A stretch of DNA of 64,000 bases from Chrysomallon squamiferum. Its lineage: Eukaryota; Mollusca; Gastropoda; Neomphalida; Peltospiridae. How positions within the stretch are numbered: the first letter of the stretch is position 1; each line of letters begins with the position of its first letter. Below the pieces are notes generated by a model. The model worked only from the letters and a program-made list of their open reading frames with translations. It had not been told where the DNA came from and made no database searches. Of this stretch, positions 50,501-64,000 are shown in pieces. Position numbers and translations under genes: made by a program. The stretch covers positions 7,542,436 through 7,606,435 of the forward strand of contig CM022674.1 in the NCBI GenBank assembly GCA_012295275.1. Direction: 5' to 3'.

Positions 50501-51548
50501 TATTTTATTGGAGGCAAACAGAGATTTCTTTCATGTATGTCTTTAGTTTAATTGTGCTGAAATCTGTTTATGAATATTTTATTTTTGAAAACAACTTGGA
50601 ATCATGGATCATTTATGTTTTTGTTTCGTTAAAATAATCTAAAACATTTTATAATAATTACAGAATTTATTTTTTTAAAAATATATCAAAAAAAATAAAT
50701 TTGAAAAAATTTAACTACTGCTGTAACAAAACATAAAAATAAGTTTTAAACTGGATATTTTTGGACGATGTTGATGTTTCAGGCGTGAAGGAAAGCTGAC
50801 GATGCAGAAGTGTATTCGCCGTGTGTACCAGCATCATGGACTTCCCGGCTTCTACAAAGGCGTGACTGCCTCCTACATCGGCATTTCAGAGACTGTGATT
50901 CAGTTTGTGTTCTACGAGGAAATAAAGTCTCGACTGCAGCGATACAGCAACCACGACAGCATCGACGATGATGTCTACAACTTTGTCAGTATTGGCGTTG
51001 CTGGGTCTCTTTCGAAAGCTATAGCAACCTGCATCGCATACCCACACGGTAAATATCTGTTGTTACTGGCATGCAGTATCTCTCTTATTAACCACCCTAA
51101 CTATATTACCACTCTGTTACTATTACTGCTGTTACTTTCATTCGTAACATTACTGTTGCTGTTATTGTTGCCGATAATATTGCTGTTGCTGCTGCTGTTA
51201 ATATTATTCTTACCATTACTTTCACTGTCTCTGTTACTGTAACTGTAACTGTTGCTATTGTGGTTTCTGATACTATCACTACTATTTTTCCTTTTACTAC
51301 TATGTTTTCTTTATGTCACTAATGTGACTTTTAAAAATATTTTTTCAGAGGTTGTGAGAACAAGATTGAGAGAAGAAGGGACAAAATATAGATCACTAGG
51401 ACAGACATTTTTACTTATTCTAAACGAAGAAGGAAAGAGTGGGTTGTACAGAGGACTAACAACACAACTTGTAAGACAACTGCCTAACTCAGCAATCATC
51501 ATGGTGACCTATGAATCTGTCGTCAAGGTGATGGAGTACATCTCGTAG
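45282..51548 (+). CDS. SLC25A36: Mitochondrial pyrimidine nucleotide carrier, SLC25A33/36-like
   Basis: Seven exons join in phase: 45282-45325, 47219-47446, 47795-47872, 49377-49477, 50374-50440, 50783-51048 and 51349-51548, giving 327 residues, close to the family length. Three carrier repeats carry their signatures: PLEVVKTR (residues 27-34), [11 protein letters not shown] (160-170; the Trp is typical of the SLC25A32/33/36 branch) and [18 protein letters not shown] (from 260). Other family segments are [26 protein letters not shown] and [15 protein letters not shown]. Known role: exchange of pyrimidine nucleotides across the inner mitochondrial membrane, supporting mtDNA and RNA synthesis. 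The start [15 protein letters not shown] was chosen because the phase-2 donor joins exon 2 correctly. Exon 5 is preceded by tandem copies of its own acceptor. Confidence 0.94.
46071..46125. repeat. (GA)n microsatellite in carrier intron 1
   Basis: About 27 AG units. Confidence 0.95.
47551..47583. repeat. (CA)n microsatellite in carrier intron 2
   Basis: About 17 CA units; a shorter (GT)n tract lies at 47480-47498. Confidence 0.95.
49985..50373 (+). repeat. Minisatellite made of the exon 5 splice acceptor, seven copies
   Basis: The 53-55 bp unit includes TTTTTACATTTCAG followed by GATTTACTGTGAC, which is the true acceptor and first 13 bases of exon 5. Decoy AGs end at 50058, 50113, 50166, 50219, 50274 and 50327; the true one ends at 50373. 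An earlier copy near 49993 has TTTCATG instead of TTTCAGG. Reading on from any decoy in the correct phase reaches TGA within nine codons. Confidence 0.95.
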
Positions 51549-53027
51549 ACGGGTTTCGAAATGAAATGTTAATTATTTTAAGTGCCATAAGTATTGTTGC
51601 TTTTGTTTTGTTTTCTTCTTTTTTTTCTGTTTTTTTTTTTTTTAAATTAATTGTAGTGACTGTTAGTTTGGTTGTTAACAGTCCATCATTATTTCTATAA
51701 TTAAAGTTTTTTTTTGTTTTGTTTTTTAAACTACTTGAAAAGACCGTTGATTAGGATATTAATGACAAATTATTGTTTGTTTAATAGAAAATAATTATCA
51801 CATACAGTTCAGTTTGTATATTTAGTTTTGATATGTTGTATATTATTAAAAAAAACTATATTATTTAAACCAATTCAGAAAGTATATTTACTAAAATGTG
51901 AAAATTTCACAACAGTAATCTGTGTTTTGTTTGGATAAGACAAAATGTAAAAAAAATTTAAATCTAAAAATGAAAACGTGGATATTGTCTCATTTTTTTT
52001 GGTAACCGAATAGTTTGTCAACTTGTTTGAAAGTTACATAAATTTCATATACAGATTGTAAAAATTATTTTTTGTTTTCAAATGTTGATGTTGACATCAG
52101 CTACACTGGGTGTTTAATATGCAGTGACAGTCCTAGTGGGGTTTCTTCGGGGTGGGGACACATGACATTGTGTCAGATTTGTTTTTAAATAACAGAATGT
52201 TGAAACATTTAGTTACACTTGATTACTGTGCTAGGAGACGGCAGATGACCCCTCCAGCCCCACCCCACCCCACCCCCTCGGTCAGAGTGTATATAAAAGT
52301 GTAGACAGGTTCACAGTAAGATTTTGCTTTTACTAGCTAAAGTTTTGCCTTTTGTTAGCTTTTTTGTTTTTTTCATTCACTAGTGTCTTGAGGACAAGTA
52401 AAACATGACCGATTTTTAGTTTTCATTACTGCTGGCCAAGGGAGATAATGCAAATGATTATTGGTTTAAAACATTTGTTATTATCATTTAAATAATTTTT
52501 TCTTTCCTTTCAATTTCATTTATTTATTTATTTTTTTTTTTTTTGAATGAAGAAATAGCTTTGTTCTCTATTTCAAGATTTTTTTTTTTTTTTTTAGACA
52601 TATTAAAGAAGACATAATTTCTCATGTTGAATGGGTCCTTGTTTTAAAAGTATTAAAAATAAATAAATTATCTTTTTTTTATTACCCCTTTTTTTTTTTA
52701 AATTTAAAATGAGAATAAAAATTATTTATTTTTTAAATAATGTACGTGATTTTTGCAGACAAGCGCACAATGTTTGCTAAATTTGCTGCCACCACAATTT
52801 GGTTTGTGTGAAGTGAGATGTTATTTTTAGAATTTGAAATGATTATTTAAGTAAAACTGATTGTGTGAATGAGTTTCTATTAGCAATTAGAGTTATCTTT
52901 CCTGATATTTCATTATTCTATGTACATAACAAGTCATGTCTGCTAACACCATTATTTTATTATGTTAAACGTTTTTATTTTTTGTGAATCTTTGCTTGAG
53001 TGGCTTATTTATTTTTTTTATTATTAC

Positions 53028-53069
<42 letters not shown>

Positions 53070-53193
53070 TTCATTTTTAAATTAAGAAATATAAATTTGT
53101 CTAAAAAAATGATCAATTATTTTATACTCATTTGAAGTTGGTTTAAGAAAAAATCTTTTGATACAAAATATAACTATTTAATATGCAAAAAAC

Positions 53194-53226
<33 letters not shown>

Positions 53227-54758
53227 TAAAAAGCACAAAACTATAAAAACAGTTAATATATATATATATATATATATATAGATAGATAGATAGATATAGA
53301 TATAGGAATAAAAAAACTATAGGTTTAAATGTTATTTCAAGTTTCTGAATGACTATGTTTTGGATGTTCATTTGTTTTTTTAATATTTTTTGTTTTTGTA
53401 CATATGTGTAATATAAAAATATGTATATAATGTTCTGTGTGGCGTGGATATGAATTATCTAGCACTGTCTTATGTTAATATATGTTAAGTTTGTTAATTA
53501 TTTATATATAACAGAAATATATAAATGCATATTGAGTTAGGCTGGTGTTCAGCAAAGTATTTGTAGGAACACTGCTGTGCAGATGATGCCATTATTGTTT
53601 GTAACTCATGAAAACTGCTTTGAGCTGTTTGTGGGCTAAAAGATTTATCTGCTGCAGTTTTGTTAGGTAAATTTTGTTTCACAACAGAAAATGTAAACTA
53701 ATTTAGGTATTCATTTTCGTACGTTAAAACAAGAACTAGTTTAGATATTGAGTTAGATAAGTTTTGTTTTATTGAAACAAGAACTGATTTAGGAATTGAG
53801 ATAGGTAACTTATGTTTGACAAAAACAAGAATTAATTCTCAACACTGTTAATGGAATCACCACATTTTAGGGAAGTGAATATTTTATAAGATTAATTCGG
53901 AACAAAAATGAAGAAAATGACCCCCCCCTTCCCCAAAAAAGAAGATATAATCTCTCACAAAATATAATTTCAAAAAATATAATGTGATGCATGCTAGAAA
54001 ATATATTAATAAACGATCTAATTAAATAAATAAATAATTAAAAAATATTTTGCAACATATGTTTTAATATAAAAAAAATTAAATTTATTTTGGTGCATCA
54101 GAAACCAAGATTTGTTGTTGCGTGTTTAAAAAACTCGTAACAGACCGTACTGCTTTTACATCGTAAATTACTGCTTATACAAATAGTCTTCACAGACCGC
54201 ACTGCCTTGGTGCTAGGTGATTGAGGTGGTTTAAAAAAAAAAAAAAAAAAAAAAATCGGGCTTTTCATCAATACTCAGAATTTTTCATAGTCAGAATTTT
54301 TATACATTTTTAAACATAATTCAGTTATTATTTTTAAAATATTTTACTAAATATCTTTTTAAAATATATTTTTCATTTCACTATTTTGAACTATTTTTTA
54401 TAATACAATCAATGTACAGGCATTGCCATGGGCATTTTATTATAGTAGTAATATTAGAAACATTAAAAATAAGTAAAAATCATAAACTTGCCATCTTAAG
54501 ATTAAAAAAAAAATACATCTTTTTAATTCTCTTTTTAAATTAAGGATATATAGTTTATATTTTATTTTATAAGAAAGTCAGTGCTTCAGTCATATTATTT
54601 TATGGATCTTCATTAATTGTAGTATGTATTTTATATTCAAAATGAAACAATAGAAAATAACGAATTCCATATACGCGCACATGTACAATACACATTGGTA
54701 TCTATTGTTGTTCCATAGTTCTCACATTTTTTTAATTTTTATTATTTGTTTCTGAGAT

Positions 54759-54830
<72 letters not shown>

Positions 54831-55429
54831 AAATCATGTCTTGTATTAATGTGGATGTTGACATGGAAATGAAAAAATTTCACATATTAGTTTGGAATCT
54901 GAAAAATATTAGCATTAATATCTAGTAGCAAAGTGCCTAATTATTGCACATGATAGAAATAAAATGTGTGGGTGATTTCTTTGTGTGAGTTGGTGATTCA
55001 CATTGTTTGAGAGTTGAACATGTTACCATATGTAACCAATTTCTGATCCGAGAAATAGATGGCAACTCCCAACATATTTTTTTTTTTTCTTTTACCAGTT
55101 TGTCCAACAAATTGTGCATAATTTGCTGTTTTGAATTATTTGTATTGAAAAATATTGTTTTTACAATAAAATGTACTGAGTATTTATAATCTTTTAGTTT
55201 TCTTTTTACATTATTTTCTGTTTTAATATTTAATTAGTTAAAACAGTAGAACAGGTTTATTTACTTTGTTTATGTTCTTACAATATAGTTGTTACTGCTT
55301 ATTAGGAATTCTGTCATGGACTAGAGTCTTAGAATAGAATATGAGCAAAAATTAAGATGGTAATGTTATGTATAGCTGTTATGTTTATGGATGTAATTAC
55401 AGATATATAAATATATATACATACACTTA
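51549..55429. other. Carrier 3' UTR and AT-rich intergenic region
   Basis: No further gene. Poly-T, (ATT)n at 53022-53066, poly-A at 53196-53226, a (TA)n/GATA tract at 53255-53300 and a (GT)n tract at 54761-54829 are the notable contents. AATAAA-type signals near 51700-52700 could end the carrier transcript. Confidence 0.5.
54761..54829. repeat. (GT)n microsatellite
   Basis: About 34 uninterrupted GT units. Confidence 0.97.
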
Positions 55430-55522
55430 TCAAGTTAAGGAATTTACTTAAAATGAGATTATGAATAATCTGGGAATATAGAGGTACACTTTTTAAAATT
55501 TTATTTGAAATGTGCATAATTA

Positions 55523-55560
<38 letters not shown>

Positions 55561-56068
55561 TTTAAACTGATTTTAGTACTAACTTGTGGTTAAACATATA
55601 AACTACACAAACGTCCAGTACAGAAAAAATATACACCCCCCTAAAAAACTACAAAAAAACCACAAAAAAAATTGTATCACAGTAGATAACTCTTCAACGA
55701 TTAATTGAATACAGAGTTGCCCCTCTTACTTACAAAAAAATGTCTAGTACATTATATAACTAACAATCAGGTTTTTTTTTTTTTTTTTTTTTTAACTGAA
55801 ATGATTAAATATTGATTAGTAAAGAAGTAACTTTAAATATTTTTACCACATACATATATGTAATTTATATTGTTTAAAAATTTGCCTAAAACGAAAACGA
55901 AAAACAAATTAAGTTTTAAAATCATGAAAACTGAGATTTTCGTCAATAACTATATATCAACAGATAAATAATCTTACAACGCTGTTGACAAAAATCGTGG
56001 TGTTTGCAGGGATGTAACAAAAACTGATAACATTTTTACTATTTAGAATAAATGAATTGAAAATAACG
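55430..56068 (-). repeat. Inverted-repeat module, left arm
   Basis: The reverse complement of this segment aligns with 59985-60580: shared blocks include TTTCAATTCATTTATTCTAA, GTTGATATATAGTTATTGA, CTCAGTTTTCATGATTTTAA, TTTACTAATCAATATTTAAT and AATTATGCACATTTCAAATA (right arm has TGTACATTTC). Similarity is high near 56068 and decays outward, with independent poly-A/T changes. Confidence 0.92.
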
Positions 56069-57360
56069 GAGTGGTGAAATTATATTTGTTTTTGTATGAA
56101 AAAAAAAAAAAAAAAAAACCTTAAGATAAAGATCTGTGCTATTTATTTCGTTACGAGAAATTAAGAGCAGATCAGGGATAGATACAGAAATTACATACAT
56201 ACATACATATACATACATACATACATACATACATACATACATACATACATACATACACATACATACATAGCAAACATACATAGATGTATATAAACATGTA
56301 AATGAATAGAATACAAATGGTGAAAGGTCACTCGCATTGATAAAGCGTGAGAACAGTTTTAAATTTTACTTTGATTAGTTTGAATGGTAAAACCAAAACG
56401 CGACCCTAGAATTTCTCGACGTTAACGTAGCTGACATTGACGAGGGTGTCGCAGAGCAATAAGATATTTTTAGGTCTTCACCCTGTTTTCTCAGACGCTG
56501 CTCAGAGGCTGCCAAGTTAATCACTTCGATTGGGCGCAGAGTGTGCCAGTGAAGCACTTAGACTTCTTTTTGTGTTTATTACGACTCATTTTGGCTTGAA
56601 ATTATGAGATTGCTTCACCGTATTTATTCTTCTTCAGCAGTTATTTTCAATTCACTAATAAAAGGCGGGAACGTTTTATTTCTGGCGGCGTCCAACGTGG
56701 CCGTCGTATTTGCGGAAGCTGCGCGTTCCCAGGAGTGTTGTGCCGTAGACTGAGCACGTTTCTGATGATCCCTTTCAAACGCGGCAAACACCAGTCTAGG
56801 AATCAATAGCCAGCAAACAGTGGTGTGAGATGTTTTGTAGTTGCAGAGTTTGCGAGAAACACACAAAATTAACACACACGATTCTAGCCACAAACCAGTC
56901 TATTTCCTGTCGTGCTTCATTTCAAATTAGTTTTTACTTGAAGGAATTACCACAGATAGCGGAATGGCGTGATTTAGAGGTTTTTTTTGTTCGTCTACTT
57001 AGTAATACATACATGTCTGTCCCAAATGAAAGTAAATTGTATTCCATGCAAACAGGCTTTGTCCGGATTAAAATGAATTTCACCATTTTCAAAGTACTCT
57101 GAAAACTTTTCTTGCAAGCTGCATTTCAACAGTTGCAAGAATTACCGTAGTAATGACAATAATAGTAAGAAGAAGAAGAAGAAGACGAACAACAACAACA
57201 ACAATAATATCAATATCCACATTTCTTATTATTTATTGTTATTAATGTACATGTAGGCAATTTCAGTTTTCGCGTACTTTCACTGCTTAAAGCATTTCAG
57301 TGTATAAATCAGTTCACTAAATACTTTGAACTTTTAATACAACATTCTGACCTGTTTCAC
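56069..57360. other. Spacer between left arm and minisatellite
   Basis: Contains a (CATA)n tract at 56192-56270 and a GC-richer patch at 56375-56900 with minus-strand frames ending at 56375 and 56624. The latter have ordinary-looking residue composition but no recognisable domain or convincing splice sites. Confidence 0.45.
56192..56270. repeat. (CATA)n tetranucleotide repeat
   Basis: About 18 ACAT units with two short interruptions. Confidence 0.95.
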
Positions 57361-57364
57361 CGAT

Positions 57365-59979
57365 CATACACAGTATCATAACTGATTTACTGAACTTCAC
57401 AGTAACATAAGTGAATCATTAAACGTTCAGTAACAAACTGAATTACTGAACGTAGTGTACCATAACTGATATACTGAATATTCACAGTAACAATGCTGAT
57501 TAACTGAACATTCACAGTAACAGAACTGATTTACTGAATATTCACAGTAACATAACTGAATTACTGAACGTACATAGTACCATAACTGATATACTGAATA
57601 TTCACAGTAACAATGCTGATTAACTGAACATTCACAGTAACAGAACTGATTTACTGAATATTCACAGTTACAAAACTGATTTACTGAATATTCACAGTAA
57701 CAGAACTGATTTAATGAACGTTCACAGTAACAGAACTAGTTTACTAAACGTTCACAGTAACAGAACCGATCTAATGAACGCTCACAGTAACAGAACTGAT
57801 TTAATGAACGTTCACAGTAACAGAACTGATCTAATGAACGTTCACAGTAACAGAACCGATCTAATGAACGTTCACAGTAACAGAACTGATCTAAGGAACG
57901 TTCACAGTAACAGAACCGATCTAATGAACGCTCACAGTAACAGAACTGATCTAATGAACGCTCACAGTAACAGAACCGATCTATTGAACGCTCACAGTAA
58001 CAGAACTAGTTCACTGAATGTTCACAGTAACAGAACTGATCTAATGAACGCTCACAGTAACAGAACTGATCTAATGAACGCTCACAGTAACAGAACCGAT
58101 CTAATGAACGTTCACAGTAACAGAACTGATCTAATGAACGCTCACAGTAACATAACTGATCTAATGAACGGTCACAGTAACAGAACCGATCTATTGAACG
58201 CTCACAGTAACAGAACTACTTCACTGAATGTTCACAGTAACAGAACTGATCTAATGAACGCTCACAGTAACAGAACTGATCTTATGAACGCTCACAGTAA
58301 CAGAACCGATCTAATGAACGCTCACAGTAACAGAACCGATCTAATGAACGCTCACAGTAACAGAACCGATCTAATGAACGCTCACAGTAGCAGAACTAGT
58401 TCACTGAATGTTCACAGTAACAGAACCGATCCAATCAACGCTCACAGTAACAGAACTGATCTAATGAACGCTCACAGTAACAGAACTGATCTAATGAACG
58501 CTCACAGTAGCAGAACTAGTTCACTGAATGTTCACAGTAACAGAACCGATCCAATCAACGCTCACAGTAACAGAACTGATCTAATGAACGCTCACAGTAA
58601 CAGAACTGATCTAATGAACGGTCACAGTAATAGAACCGATCTATTGAACGCTCACAGTAACAGAACTAGTTCACTGAATGTTCACAGTAACAGAACTGAT
58701 CTAATGAACGTTCACAGTAACAGAACCGATCTAATGAACGCTCACAGTAACAGAACCGATCTAATGAACGCTCACGGTAACAGAACTGATCTAATGAACG
58801 TTCACAGTAACAGAACCGATCTAATGAACGTTCACAGTAACAGAACCGATCTAATGAATGCTCACAGTAGCAGAACTAGTTCACTGAATGTTCACAGTAA
58901 CAGAACCGATCTAATCATGCTCACAGTAACATAACTGATCTAATGAACGCTCACAGTAACATAACTGATCTAATGAACGCTCACAGTAACAGAACCGATA
59001 TATTGAACGCTCACAGTAACAGAACTAATTCACTGAACGCTCCCAGTAACAGAACCGATCTAATGAACGTTCACAGTAACAGAACCGATCTAATGAACGC
59101 TCACAGTAGCAGAACTAGTTCACTGAATGTTCACAGTAACAGAACCGATCCAATGAACGCTCACAGTAACAGAACTGATCTAATGAACGCTCACAGTAAC
59201 AGAACTGATCTAATGAACGCTCACAGTAACAGAACTGATCTAATGAACGCTCACAGTAGCAGAACTAGTTCACTGAATGTTCACAGTAACAGAACCGATC
59301 CAATCAACGCTCACAGTAACAGAACTGATCTAATGAACGCTCACAGTAACAGAACTGATCTAATGAACGGTCACAGTAATAGAACCGATCTATTGAACGC
59401 TCACAGTAACAGAACTAGTTCACTGAATGTTCACAGTAACAGAACTGATCTAATGAACGTTCACAGTAACAGAACCGATCTAATGAACGCTCACAGTAAC
59501 AGAACCGATCTAATGAACGCTCACGGTAACAGAACTGATCTAATGAACGTTCACAGTAACAGAACCGATCTAATGAACGTTCACAGTAACAGAACCGATC
59601 TAATGAACGCTCACAGTAGCAGAACTAGTTCACTGAACGTTCACAGTAACAGAACCGATCCAATGAACGCTCACAGTAACAGAACCGATCTAATGAACGC
59701 TCACAGTAACAGAACCGATCTAATGAACGTTCACAGTAACAGAACTGATCTAATGAACGGTCACAGTAACAGAACTGATCTAATGAACGTTCACAGTAAC
59801 AGAACCGATCTAATGAACGCTCACAGTAATAGACCTGATCTAATGAACGCTCACAGTAACATAACTGATCTAATGAACGCTCACAGTAACAGAACTGATC
59901 TAATGAACGGTCACAGTAACAGAACTGATCTAATGAACGGTCACAGTAACAGAACTGATCTAATGAACGGTCACAGTAA
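57365..59979. repeat. 30 bp minisatellite, about 80 units
   Basis: The unit is TTCACAGTAACAGAACTGAT followed by CTAATGAACG, with C/G/T variation at its first base. From 57700 the period is exactly 30 except for a 1-base loss near 58915. The left part (57365-57710) is less regular, with a roughly 120 bp higher-order period. The array stops abruptly next to the right arm at 59985. Because 30 is a multiple of 3, long open frames arise on both strands; they are not counted as genes. Confidence 0.97.
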
Positions 59980-59984
59980 GACCT

Positions 59985-60702
59985 CGTTATTTTCAATTCA
60001 TTTATTCTAAATAGTAAAAATTTATCAGTTTTTGTTACATCCCAGCAAACACCACAATTTCTGTCAACAGCGTGGTAAGATGATTTATCTGTTGATATAT
60101 AGTTATTGAAGAAAATCTCAGTTTTCATGATTTTAAAACTTCATTTACTTTGTTTGTTTTCGTTTTAGGCAAATTTTTAAACAAATATAAATTACATATA
60201 TGGTAAAATATTTAAAGTTATTTCTTTACTAATCAATATTTAATAATTTCAGTCAAAATTTTGTTGTTGTTTTTTAAAGAACGACAACAAAACCCCTCCT
60301 GATTGTTATTTATACATTGTTAGTAACTCTATATTCAACTGATCATTGAAGAGTTATCTACTCTGATACAGGGTGTTTTTGTTTTGTTTGGTCGTTCTTT
60401 TTTTTCTTTCTCTACTGGGAGTTTATGTACGTGTTTAAATATAAATTAGTACTTAAATATATACACACATCTATATATATATTTAAAAAAATAATTATGT
60501 ACATTTCAAATAAAATAAAATAAAAATCACATGTATCTCTGTGTTCCCAGATTTTTCACTTTTTATTTCACAAAGAAATTGCATCCTTACTGATCACGCA
60601 AATATTTCTCTCGTCTTGTGCTTTTTTTTAGTTTTTGTTTAATGAAGTTTGAATCAGAAAATCTGATATCCTTTGATAAAGTGCAAAAAGTAATGTTTTT
60701 AA
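59985..60702 (+). repeat. Inverted-repeat module, right (middle) copy
   Basis: Bases 59985-60580 pair with 56068-55430 in opposite orientation, and 60593-60702 pair with 64000-63891. So the same module appears inverted on both sides. It sits between two minisatellite arrays. Confidence 0.92.
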
Positions 60703-60703
60703 C

Positions 60704-61310
60704 ATAACTGATTTACATTCACAGTAACAGAACTGATTTAATGAACGTTCACAGTAACAGAACTGATTTAATGAACGTTCACAGTAACAGAACTGATTCA
60801 ATGAACGTTCACAGTAACAGAACTGATCTAATGAACGTTCACAGTAACAGAACTGATCTAATGAACGTTGCACAGTAACAGAACTGATTTAATGAACGTT
60901 CACAGTAACAACTGATTTAATGAACGTGCACAGTAACAGAACTGATTTAATGAACGTTCACAGTAACAGAACTGATTTACTGAACGTTCACAGTAACAGA
61001 ACGTTGAACGTTCAGACAGTAACAACTGATTTCTGATTTACTGAATGAAAGTTCACGTTAGTAACAGAACTGATTTACTGAACGTGCACAGTAACAAAAC
61101 TGTTTTACTGAACGTTCACAGTAACAAAACTGTTTTAATGAACGTTCATCTAATGAAACAAAACTGATTTTTTACTGAACGTTTGCAGTAACAAAACTGT
61201 TTTACTGAACGTGCACAGTAACAAAACCGTTTTACTGAACGTTCACAGTAACAAAACTGTTTTACTGAACGTGCACAGTAACAAAACCGATTTACTGAGC
61301 GTTCAGTAAA
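60704..61310. repeat. Second, degenerate minisatellite array of the same unit
   Basis: Units such as GTTCACAGTAACAGAACTGA with TTTAATGAAC or TTTACTGAAC, period about 30 but with many small insertions and deletions. Same orientation as the main array; it begins directly after the module at 60702. Confidence 0.93.
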
Positions 61311-63780
<2,470 letters not shown>

Positions 63781-63850
63781 CTCACGTGATGACGTAAGAA
63801 CCTGGCCACGTGACGAGGTTGATTGTCTGAAACTGATTAACCAATCAACG
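63781..63850. promoter_or_regulatory. Promoter-like cluster: two E-boxes, CRE-like site, CCAAT
   Basis: CACGTG at 63783 and 63807, TGACGTAA at 63790 and AACCAAT at 63839. The combination resembles the carrier promoter at 45000-45230. It may serve a gene beyond the window, or be part of the repeated module. Confidence 0.35.
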
Positions 63851-63890
63851 TGTTGTCACGTTCAGTGTGATAGACTGGATGCTTGTCACT

Positions 63891-64000
63891 TTAAAAACAT
63901 TACTTTTTGCTCTTTATCAAAGTATATCAGATTTTCTGGTTGAAACTTCATTAAACAAAAGCTAAGAAAAAGCACAAGACGAGAGAAATATTTGCGTGAT
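63891..64000 (-). repeat. Inverted-repeat module, third copy (cut by window end)
   Basis: Reverse complement of 60702-60593, about 90% identical by eye, including ATCACGCAAATATTTCTCTC and CGTCTTGTGCTTTTT. It probably continues past the window into the rest of the module. Confidence 0.92.

Noticed and set aside
57714-60128. Minisatellite frames of 406 and 355 residues plus, and the 167-residue minus frame, as genes
   Set aside because: The 30 bp period keeps frames open on both strands; no splice sites, signal peptide or non-repetitive domain.

Overview
The window is AT-rich animal nuclear DNA. Its genes are split by GT-AG introns, and poly-A/T runs, (TAA)n, (CT)n, (CA)n and (GA)n tracts and minisatellites are frequent. 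Nothing looks prokaryotic. The gene content and repeat style suit a marine invertebrate, most likely a mollusc or other lophotrochozoan; that placement is inference. I assembled the gene models by hand, requiring matching splice phases and conserved protein sequence.

Region 1 (860-22063) is a direct tandem duplication. Copy A (860-12926) holds an intact seven-exon gene for a type I membrane protein of 659 residues: signal peptide, Cys-rich ectodomain, Thr/Pro mucin-like stalk, one transmembrane helix, and a long tail with an ITAM-like tyrosine pair and 14-residue repeats. Copy B (12927-22063) is about 90% of the same gene but has a 1-base frameshift in the stalk exon, a stop created in the tail exon and a 1.4 kb deletion at the 3' end. 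It is a pseudogene or encodes only a soluble ectodomain-plus-stalk product. Each unit also carries a 41-42 bp minisatellite, about 25 units in A and 6 in B.

Region 2 (22483 to about 25100, minus strand) is a small secreted-peptide gene: a 143-residue precursor with signal peptide, Lys-Arg cleavage site and a 59-residue, six-Cys, strongly basic mature peptide. I do not recognise the family. A probable non-coding first exon lies near 25028.

Region 3 (29038-39196, plus) is cyclin L: 11 coding exons, 469 residues, two cyclin boxes and an RS-like tail, a CDK11 partner in pre-mRNA splicing. A decayed transposase-like sequence (40129-41143) and short non-autonomous transposons (43034-43266, 44404-44659) separate it from the next gene.

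Region 4 (45282-51548, plus) is an SLC25A33/36-like mitochondrial pyrimidine nucleotide carrier: 7 exons, 327 residues, three carrier signatures. Its promoter holds four CACGTG E-boxes and three CCAAT boxes. Just before exon 5 a 53-55 bp tandem repeat has copied the exon's splice acceptor at least six times.

Region 5 (about 55430-64000) has no recognised gene. It is built from copies of one unique-sequence module in alternating orientation around 30 bp minisatellite arrays. The last 110 bases of the window start another inverted copy, so the structure runs past the edge. Promoter-like sequence (E-boxes, CRE, CCAAT) lies at 63780-63850.
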